Positions 9,026 to 15,566 of a stretch of 64,000 nucleotides of DNA are shown here, piece after piece. The notes below the pieces were generated by a model. That model was given only the letters and a program-made list of their open reading frames with translations, ran no database searches and was not told the origin of the DNA. The stretch comes from an uncultured Bacteroides sp. (lineage in GTDB: Bacteria; Bacteroidota; Bacteroidia; Bacteroidales; Bacteroidaceae): assembly GCA_948847595.1 (NCBI GenBank), contig CAQOGY010000006.1, positions 136,930-200,929 of the forward strand. Reading direction: 5' to 3'. Each line of letters starts with the position of its first letter. The first letter of the stretch is position 1. The translations under genes were made by a program, and so were the position numbers.

Positions 9026-9922
9026 ATGACGAAACTTATGCAAAACGAACTACTGTACATTGAGGAGCACCTATCATGCCAAAACTATATGGCAACTGTC
9101 AACACCGGATTTAAATACATTGAATTTTCTGAAGATGCTGAATTTGGAGAGGATAACGCAAATAAGAATTATTTGTTGTTTTTCCTCAAAGGAGATTTTA
9201 CAATCAATTGTAATCAGTTCCATAACAGAATATTTCATGCCGGAGATATGATATTGATTCCACGCTCGGCACATTTCAAAGGGGTAATAAAAGGGAAAGC
9301 AAGTATATTATCAATGTTTTTCGATAGTCCCGAATGGTATTGTGACAAACTTGTATTCCAGTCACTGTCAACACTTTGTAATAATGAAGAATACGAATTT
9401 GAACCAGTTAAAATACGGTATCCGCTGACTCCTTTTTTAGAATTGCTGACTCACTGCATCAAAAATAAAATGAATTGTCCACATCTGCATGACCTGATGC
9501 AACGGGAATTCTTTTTCCTGCTTCGAGGGTTTTACCACAAACAGGAAATAGCTATGTTGTTTTATCCCATTATCGGAAAAGAAATGGACTTTAAGGATTT
9601 TGTAATGCGCAACTATACCAAGGTCAGCAATATCGAACAACTAATTTCGTTGTCCAATCTAGGAAGAAGCCGCTTCTTTACCAAATTCAACGAAGCATTT
9701 GGAATGACTGCCAAACAATGGATGCTGAAACAAAAGAACCAGCAGATTCTGGAGAAAATGACAGAACCCGGCATATATATTAAAGATGTCATCGAAGAAC
9801 TGGGATTTGATTCACAGGTTTACTTCAGCCGTTATTGCAAACACCACTTCGGATGCACTCCAAGCCAATTAATGAAGCGTTGTCAGGCTGATAATGAAGC
9901 TATTCGACACACAAAATCCTGA
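9026..9922 (+). CDS. AraC-family transcriptional regulator
   Basis: A 298-residue protein. Residues 1-150 resemble a cupin-like AraC sensor region (LLFFLKGDFTINCNQFHNRIFHAGDMILIPRSAHFKG is a typical jelly-roll strand pair). Residues about 190-290 form the double helix-turn-helix: FKDFVMRNYTKVSNIEQLISLSNLGRSRFFTKFNEAFGMTAKQW, then IKDVIEELGFDSQVYFSRYCKHHFGCTPSQLMKR. No signal peptide or membrane segment, so cytoplasmic. It is the only gene inside the probable invertible segment and is divergent from the fimbrial operon, which it likely controls. Because its own promoter is inside the segment it should be expressed in both orientations. The effector is unknown. Confidence 0.85.
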   Translation: MTKLMQNELLYIEEHLSCQNYMATVNTGFKYIEFSEDAEFGEDNANKNYLLFFLKGDFTINCNQFHNRIFHAGDMILIPRSAHFKGVIKGKASILSMFFDSPEWYCDKLVFQSLSTLCNNEEYEFEPVKIRYPLTPFLELLTHCIKNKMNCPHLHDLMQREFFFLLRGFYHKQEIAMLFYPIIGKEMDFKDFVMRNYTKVSNIEQLISLSNLGRSRFFTKFNEAFGMTAKQWMLKQKNQQILEKMTEPGIYIKDVIEELGFDSQVYFSRYCKHHFGCTPSQLMKRCQADNEAIRHTKS

Positions 9923-9925
9923 ATT

Positions 9926-9955
9926 GTACAAAATGAATAAATTATTGTACTTTTT
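9926..9955 (+). terminator. Weak hairpin plus T-run after araC
   Basis: Arms gtacaa (9926-9931) and ttgtac (9945-9950) with a 13-base loop, followed by five T residues, begin 4 bases after the araC stop. The stem is only 6 bp and A+T-rich. In the flipped orientation it would be the only barrier to read-through from araC into the fimbrial operon. Confidence 0.4.
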
Positions 9956-10028
9956 GATAAATGCTATAATGAAAAAAAGGGCTTACTTTGCAGCAAATTA
10001 ATCACTGAATAACAGAGTGCTTTAATTC

Positions 10029-10048
10029 CATCTCTATCATGAAATAGA
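10029..10048. repeat. Right inverted-repeat site of the probable inversion switch
   Basis: Sequence catctctatcatgaaataga, exactly the reverse complement of 8803-8822. The spacer catgaa (10038-10043) is flanked by a full left arm and by a right arm that diverges after 10048, so this site is a less perfect palindrome than the left one. It lies 79 bases from the recombinase stop codon. Confidence 0.75.
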
Positions 10049-10126
10049 TTACAACGGTGCAAATATATATATAAAATTAATACTATATATTCTTTTTACA
10101 AATTATAATACAGAAAAAGCAAATAG

Positions 10127-11347
10127 CTAGAACAATTTAGTCACCATGCTATTTACTTTATCGAGCAAGGACACATCGAATTCTTTCAAATAAACACGTG
10201 TCATCTCTTCCGAAGTATGTCCCAAGCCGGCACTGATTACAGAAACCGGCGCACCGTAGTCACGGGCAAGGGTAGCCCAGGTATGGCGCGCGGTATAGGT
10301 AGTTAAAGGTACTTTAATATCTATCATGGCAGCTATTCTCCTAAGATGCCGGTTGATACGTCCTAATGCCAGGCGATATAACTTATATTCAGATGAGTCT
10401 TGTTTGTTGAGAATAGGAAATATATATTCCCCCCCAGTTTTATATTTATCCATTATCTCCTGCATTTGAGGGGTTACGGCAATACGGATCAGTTGCTTTG
10501 ACTTGTGGCGGGAATAGGTCAGTATGCCGTTGCAGATACTGGATTTTTTCAAAAGTACAATATCGACAAAAGCCATTCCCTGAGCATAGAAACTGAATAA
10601 ATATAAATCACGGGCAAATTCCAGTTCCGGAGTATCTTCTAACATAAGGTTTGCAAGAGATTGAAGATTTCCCCGGGTCAGGGCACGTTTCACTGTCTTG
10701 GCCGGGCGGGTTTGCGCCTTGACAAAAGGATATTCACCCAGAGAATGGCAGCCATCCAGCATAGCTTGATTGTACAGAATTCTAAAATTCCGTAAGTAAT
10801 AACTTACCGTGTTACCGGTAACTCCGGTACTATACAAAAAATCCTCATAGCGCCGTACAAAGCGTAAATCAATTACCGGAATCCGAATATCCGAATTGTT
10901 CAGAAACTTGGCCAATGATGAACGTGTACTTTTGTATGCAGCAGCCATCCCTTCTTTCTTTAGAGTTTTTTTCCGTTCTATCTGTGTATCAATGTATCGC
11001 AACAAATAAAACTGCTGTCTGACATTTTTATGAACACACGGTACCAAAACATCTTCCACCGTAAAATAATCAGTGGTTCGTTCGAGCTGCCGGATTCTTG
11101 CGTTAATTGTACTTCTTATCTTCCTCAGTTCACGATTCATCTTCGTTATATCTGTAACAGAAAAAGCTGAATCCGTACCATTCGCAACAATCCTTTCTTC
11201 CTGCTCGTCAAAAGCTTCTTCTTTTATACGATAGCCCGTATATAGCAACTTCTTTCTTCTTTTATGTATCACCTGAAATACCAAAGGGTAACTGCCATTG
11301 TTCAATCTTCTAGCCTTATTCAACATGAGTTTTATTGATGTTATCAT
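10127..11347 (-). CDS. Tyrosine recombinase (probable DNA invertase)
   Basis: A 406-residue phage-integrase-family protein of the Bacteroides type: N-terminal arm-binding-like region (about 1-90), SAM-like core-binding domain (about 110-210), catalytic domain (about 220-406). Visible catalytic parts are K in SRHKSKQLIRIAV, Arg354 in ARHTWA, His377 in LGH, and the nucleophile Tyr386 in TRVYL. Arg I is replaced by Gln (FYAQGMAFVD) and the His of the HxxR box is Tyr (YTAR). Related Bacteroides enzymes such as IntDOT also lack Arg I, so this need not mean inactivity. It sits beside the 20-bp inverted repeats and no phage or conjugation genes are present, so inversion is a better guess than integration. 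Confidence 0.85.
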   Translation of the reverse strand: MITSIKLMLNKARRLNNGSYPLVFQVIHKRRKKLLYTGYRIKEEAFDEQEERIVANGTDSAFSVTDITKMNRELRKIRSTINARIRQLERTTDYFTVEDVLVPCVHKNVRQQFYLLRYIDTQIERKKTLKKEGMAAAYKSTRSSLAKFLNNSDIRIPVIDLRFVRRYEDFLYSTGVTGNTVSYYLRNFRILYNQAMLDGCHSLGEYPFVKAQTRPAKTVKRALTRGNLQSLANLMLEDTPELEFARDLYLFSFYAQGMAFVDIVLLKKSSICNGILTYSRHKSKQLIRIAVTPQMQEIMDKYKTGGEYIFPILNKQDSSEYKLYRLALGRINRHLRRIAAMIDIKVPLTTYTARHTWATLARDYGAPVSVISAGLGHTSEEMTRVYLKEFDVSLLDKVNSMVTKLF

Positions 11348-11445
11348 ACCTTTATTTTTTTTGTTACTGTAAAATTACAAAGTTTACACGCAAAACAAGT
11401 GGTATATCGAAATGTTTAACTGCTGCACGAAGAAGCAATCATATT

Positions 11446-11480
11446 GGCAAAAGGCACATCTTATACCAATGCCTTTTGCC
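11446..11480. terminator. Perfect 11-bp hairpin between regulator and recombinase genes
   Basis: Arms ggcaaaaggca (11446-11456) and tgccttttgcc (11470-11480) pair perfectly around a 13-base loop, 17 bases after the stop of the hybrid regulator (minus strand). No strong T-run follows on either strand, so termination is likely but not certain. Confidence 0.5.
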
Positions 11481-11496
11481 GATATTGATCCTATCT

Positions 11497-13254
11497 CTAG
11501 CCTACAATGGTCTTTATATAATCGGAAGGACAGATATTATAGAATTCCTTAAACTTTTTTCCAAAATATTTGGCGTCACAATACCCCAGCATAGTGGCTA
11601 TTTCAGTATTGCTATATTGCTGGGAAGCCAAGAGCTTGCGCGCCTTATCCATTTTAAATGAATAGATATAATTCTCCGGTGATTTTCCGGTTAGTTCTCT
11701 CATCTTGCTATAAAATGCCGTGCGACTTTTGCCGATATCAGTACAAAGTTGCTTTATCAAATATCTTTCTGACAAATTTTCTTCGAGGATTGAATTCACC
11801 TTTTCCATGAATTCCTGATCTTCTTTCGTTGACTTTTCCTTTGGAGACATTAAAGGAGAAATTGCATCTGACAAAAATTGTTTTATTCGCTCCCGCAAGA
11901 CTAAATGGTTTTCTATCAGCATACGTATATTTGCCCTGAATTTGCAGATACTTTCAGTTCGCAACTCCAACCGATCCGCTCCACTTCCCAAATGGGACAT
12001 ATAGCTTTCATTATCGAATGACCTTATCAAAAGTACAATCGGCATATTCCCCACTATCTTGTCCGCTTTGATTCGGAAACAAAGAGCATCTCCACTTACT
12101 CCATTTACATTATCATCAATAATAACGGCATCAGGATTCAGGTAGATAATGTTTTTTATTAACAGGTCCGGGTTATCAAGAACTGTAATCCGAAAATATC
12201 TCGACAAGTCCTTTTTCAAATAATCGCTAAATAACTTATCTCCCATAACTAACAGGATACAAGGCATATCCTTGATTTTAGAATATTGATTATCATCCTC
12301 CGGAATCTGAACTGAACTGTCGGAAGCACTTTTTGTTTCGGCTACTTTATGTTTTATAACGGGACATGACTGATTCCGGCAATAACTGTCTGTCGGAATA
12401 ACAATCCGAAAACTGACTGCCTTACCATATCCGTAACCTGTTATTTTTCCGCCGTGCAAATGAATGATTTTTCTCACAGTCCGTAAATCACTATAACCAT
12501 ATATAGGGAACATAACAGGAATAAGAGGAATTATCATCTTATTCTTGCCTTTCTCCGCAATTCCACAATTACTTACATATAGCTCCCACGAATTTATCGC
12601 ATGTGTTATCTTTATGGATATGCAACACCCCGGTGCAGAAGTCTGAATCATTTTGTTCAAAAGATGTTGCAATGCCGCTGTCATAATATTCTCATTAATC
12701 CTACAACTTACACAATCCGGACATTCATTGACTACCAAACGTATCTGACGGGATTTCGCATACGGTCGGCACTGATTCACAATGGAAGTGATATAGGTAA
12801 AAAGTTCAAAACTAATTGTGGATGTTTTGGGCTTGATTTTTCCATTCACTTTATCAAGTGTGGCAACATTGTGATTACAGTCTATTATACATTTAGTATA
12901 CCCCAGTGCCTCTTCTATCTTTGGAGAAAGGGATTCCGGAAGATTATCGGTCCTAATATCTTCCAACTGGTTCTGTAATAATAGTAATGGCGTATGTACC
13001 GCATGAATCATATTCACTGTAAGCTTATATTTTTCATGTGACTGTAACCTTGAATTATAGTCCAACAAGAAATACACCAATAGACAAACAAACAGCCCAA
13101 GTCCAAGACTCTCCACAGGAACCACATACCCTAATAGAGACATATTGGGTAAAATTACATCAGCAGTTTGCTTACTATCTGCCAAATTGGCTCCGGCACT
13201 CAAAAAGAGTGAAGCCTGAAAATCTGATAACAAATTCAGGTAACAATTATTCAT
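11497..13254 (-). CDS. Hybrid-sensor-like regulator: TM, degenerate kinase, receiver, AraC HTH
   Basis: A 585-residue protein with an apparent order of: short N-terminal segment, one membrane helix (SLGLGLFVCLLVYFLL, about residues 49-64), a HisKA-like helix (MIHAVHTPLLLLQNQL), an ATPase-like region, a receiver-like domain (DMPCILLVMGDKLFSDYL...LNPDAVIIDDNVNGVSG, with Asp in the phosphoacceptor position), and a C-terminal AraC HTH (LIKQLCTDIGKSRTAFYSKMRELTG through GYCDAKYFGKKFKEFYNICPSDYIK). This is the domain order of Bacteroides hybrid two-component systems without their large periplasmic sensor. The kinase N-box (ALQHLLNKMIQ) and G-box (GYSDLRTVRKII) are poor, so it is probably catalytically weak or dead. 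It lies beside the recombinase; fimbrial control is a guess. Confidence 0.75.
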   Translation of the reverse strand: MNNCYLNLLSDFQASLFLSAGANLADSKQTADVILPNMSLLGYVVPVESLGLGLFVCLLVYFLLDYNSRLQSHEKYKLTVNMIHAVHTPLLLLQNQLEDIRTDNLPESLSPKIEEALGYTKCIIDCNHNVATLDKVNGKIKPKTSTISFELFTYITSIVNQCRPYAKSRQIRLVVNECPDCVSCRINENIMTAALQHLLNKMIQTSAPGCCISIKITHAINSWELYVSNCGIAEKGKNKMIIPLIPVMFPIYGYSDLRTVRKIIHLHGGKITGYGYGKAVSFRIVIPTDSYCRNQSCPVIKHKVAETKSASDSSVQIPEDDNQYSKIKDMPCILLVMGDKLFSDYLKKDLSRYFRITVLDNPDLLIKNIIYLNPDAVIIDDNVNGVSGDALCFRIKADKIVGNMPIVLLIRSFDNESYMSHLGSGADRLELRTESICKFRANIRMLIENHLVLRERIKQFLSDAISPLMSPKEKSTKEDQEFMEKVNSILEENLSERYLIKQLCTDIGKSRTAFYSKMRELTGKSPENYIYSFKMDKARKLLASQQYSNTEIATMLGYCDAKYFGKKFKEFYNICPSDYIKTIVG

Positions 13255-13557
13255 ACTAGTATCGGATTAAATTAATTAATATTTTACACTTTCAACATAA
13301 CACGCCTAATTCTTTTTATGCATGCCAAAAGTCGATGCAAGTGTAAACATTTTAACAGCCGCCGTACAGGTGGTTTCCGACATAATAAATGGGTGTTTTT
13401 TATCAAATGGTAACAAATTACGCTGTTACCTCAGAAATACAGGACTTAATCGCAATTTTACCAGTTCAGTATAGGCTACAGTCTCCATCCATTCAATCAT
13501 AGGACTGCTGATATACCACTTTAGAAAAACCGATATGACAATTAATAATGGCAACAA
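13255..13557. other. Gene-free stretch with two small inverted repeats
   Basis: No open frame or RNA gene is evident. Two operator-like inverted repeats are visible: tttacact near 13284 with agtgtaaa near 13342, and ggtaac (13409-13414) with gttacc (13425-13430) spaced by 10 bases. The region is upstream of the hybrid regulator gene and downstream of the LigD-like gene, so they could act in control of the former. Confidence 0.3.
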
Positions 13558-14103
13558 TTATAGAAAGACTTCATCATAGGAGGGAATATCTTTAGCATCA
13601 TAAACATGAGCGACAGCAAATATATCTTCTTTTTTTATTAACAACCAGTCCTTCCCCTTCTCATCCATATTGGTACGTACAAGTGTAAATAATCCTTTGA
13701 GCTTATGCCCATGTAACTTAAACTCAAGTAGACCATGTTCGATAGCGGAAGATATGTCATGACTATTGCCGACATATGCGTATGTCCCACTATCCCATAT
13801 CTCTACTTCACCCGCACCATAGTTACCCTCCGGTATCACTCCTTCAAAGTGGGCATAACTTAAAGGATGATCCTCCACTTGGATAGCCAACCTCTTGTCT
13901 TTAGGATTCATAGAAGGTCCCTTGGGCACCGCCCAGCTTTTCAATACTCCGTCTATTTCCAAACGAAAATCAAAATGAAGACGACTTGCCTCATGCTTTT
14001 GTACAACAAAAACAGGTATGCGGTTGGGAGTTTCCAACATCTCCGGTGACGGTTCCGAAGTCCTGCCAAATTGTCTTTTTTCCTGGTATTCTTTAAGACT
14101 CAT
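13558..14103 (-). CDS. Stand-alone LigD-type 3'-phosphoesterase
   Basis: A 181-residue protein matching the phosphoesterase (PE) domain of bacterial DNA ligase D. It has FVVQKHEASRLHFDFRLE (His37, His43, Asp45, Arg47), LKSWAVPKGPS (Lys55, Trp57, Lys61) and VEDHPLSYAHFEGVIPEGNYGAG (His79, His85). In the family these residues coordinate a metal and trim 3'-phosphate and 3'-ribonucleotide ends during end repair. No ligase or polymerase domain is attached, and none is encoded nearby. No signal peptide, so cytoplasmic. It is divergent from the choloylglycine-hydrolase-family gene and has no evident link with the fimbrial or glycan loci. Confidence 0.85.
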   Translation of the reverse strand: MSLKEYQEKRQFGRTSEPSPEMLETPNRIPVFVVQKHEASRLHFDFRLEIDGVLKSWAVPKGPSMNPKDKRLAIQVEDHPLSYAHFEGVIPEGNYGAGEVEIWDSGTYAYVGNSHDISSAIEHGLLEFKLHGHKLKGLFTLVRTNMDEKGKDWLLIKKEDIFAVAHVYDAKDIPSYDEVFL

Positions 14104-14326
14104 ATATTTTTAGATTTAAATGATTCAGCTCTATAACATTCCATAGACTTCTTTGTTTGCGGGTTTCATGCATTTTAATGGCTTTAAAAACGTATTTAAT
14201 TTTACTAACTTAATAATTGCTTTCTTAAATCTGTCTTCTGGAAGTTTATTTGAATGTACTTAAATCAATAGAAATCACATAAACTAATTTCCCTTCAGAT
14301 TTGTTTTTCAATGAAAAACAATTATT

Positions 14327-15415
14327 ATGAAGAAGAATTTATCTGTTAATCAAGTAGTCATTGGCTGTCTGTTTGTATTCTTGTCTCCTTCTCTTGCAGA
14401 AGCCTGCACAGGCATTACTTTAAAAAGCAAAAATGATACTACTATCGTTGCAAGGACGATTGAATGGGGTGGAAGTGACATGAACAGCCAATATATCATT
14501 GTTCCAAGAGGGCATACCGAACAATCATTCACTCCGGATGGCATTGACGGAATGTTGTATGCCGCACGATACGGCTATGTAGGACTGGCTGTCGAACAAA
14601 AAGAATTCATAGCCGAAGGTCTGAACGAAGCCGGACTGTCAGCAGGATTGTTTTATTTTCCTCATTATGGTGAATATGAAAAATACAATCCGGCAGAGAA
14701 AGCAAAAAGTATTTCTGATTTACAACTCGTATCCTGGATTCTGGGAAAATGTAAAACTGTGGATGAAGTAAAAAAAGCAGTTCAGGAAGTACACGTGATT
14801 AATTTTATCCCACAAGCATCTACTGTTCATTGGCGTTTTACCGACACTTCCGGTCGCCAGCTGGTTTTGGAGATAGTTCAGGGCATCCCCCATTTTTATG
14901 AGAATAAATTGGGAGTACTGACAAATTCTCCCGGTTTTGAATGGCATCTGACGAATCTCAATAATTATGTCAACCTATACCCCGGATCAGCTCCGGCCAA
15001 ACGTTTGGGTAATATAGAATTAAGTGCTTTCGGCTCCGGAAGCGGCTTTCTAGGTATTCCAGGTGATATAACTCCACCCTCCCGTTTTGTACGTGCCGCT
15101 TTTTATCAGGCAACGGCTCCCCAACAGGATACTGCCTTAAAGACCGTTCTTCAATGTTTCCAAATACTGAACAATTTCGATATACCGGAAGGGATAGAGT
15201 TTCCGGCAGGAGAAATTCCGGCAAATATTCCAAGCGCTACCCAATGGACTTCAGCGACAGACATAGCCAATCGAATCATTTATTTCCGTACGATGTATAA
15301 TAGCGCTATACGCAGTATCGATTTACATTCGATTAATTTTTCTACTGTACGTTATCAAGCCGTACCGATGGATATTGTCAAACAACAGCCTGTTGAAAAT
15401 ATAAGAATAGAATAG
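14327..15415 (+). CDS. Choloylglycine hydrolase-family enzyme (bile salt hydrolase / penicillin V acylase type)
   Basis: A 362-residue exported Ntn hydrolase. The signal peptide ends SLAEA and the next residue, Cys27 (CTGITL), is the expected N-terminal nucleophile. Arg43 in VARTIEWG, the GLNEAGL motif (about 98-104), Asn in LTNSPGFEWHL (about 199) and Arg in PPSRFVR match the conserved catalytic set. Family members cleave taurine or glycine from bile salts, or penicillin V; the Gram-negative secreted type, as here, is found in Bacteroides. Substrate choice cannot be settled from this sequence. It is transcribed alone, 151 bases before the RG-II arm, with no visible functional tie to it. Confidence 0.8.
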   Translation: MKKNLSVNQVVIGCLFVFLSPSLAEACTGITLKSKNDTTIVARTIEWGGSDMNSQYIIVPRGHTEQSFTPDGIDGMLYAARYGYVGLAVEQKEFIAEGLNEAGLSAGLFYFPHYGEYEKYNPAEKAKSISDLQLVSWILGKCKTVDEVKKAVQEVHVINFIPQASTVHWRFTDTSGRQLVLEIVQGIPHFYENKLGVLTNSPGFEWHLTNLNNYVNLYPGSAPAKRLGNIELSAFGSGSGFLGIPGDITPPSRFVRAAFYQATAPQQDTALKTVLQCFQILNNFDIPEGIEFPAGEIPANIPSATQWTSATDIANRIIYFRTMYNSAIRSIDLHSINFSTVRYQAVPMDIVKQQPVENIRIE

Positions 15416-15566
15416 AAAATACCGGAAGTATATCCACTATACATCTTTCTTTCATTGTTCTGTAGAATAATACTTGCATTTCCGAGGCAAGATGTTTCAC
15501 AGAATATGGGTACAAAAATCGTCTCCAATCGTCCTTTTATAAAAGTATAAAAGCAATTGGACAGAA

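Larger units (their letters stand above)
8803..10048. mobile_element. Probable invertible DNA segment carrying an AraC-type regulator
   Basis: The segment is bounded by a 20-bp perfect inverted repeat whose 6-base cores (ttcatg at 8808-8813, catgaa at 10038-10043) are reverse complements, so crossover would flip about 1.23 kb. It contains divergent promoter-like elements at its left end, the AraC gene, and a weak terminator after it. The tyrosine recombinase gene starts its 3' end 79 bases from the right repeat. As drawn, one promoter-like element points out of the left end into the fimbrial operon; after inversion that element would point toward the recombinase 3' end and araC would point toward the fimbrial operon. 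Inversion itself is inferred. Confidence 0.65.

Noticed and set aside
10570..10590. Sequencing error behind the missing Arg I in the recombinase
   Set aside because: The frame is intact on both sides and the codon is a simple CAG; related enzymes also lack this Arg, so error is not needed to explain it.
10127..11347. Integrase of a prophage or conjugative element
   Set aside because: No phage, mobilisation or cargo genes lie beside it, and 20-bp inverted (not direct) repeats are adjacent, which fits inversion better.
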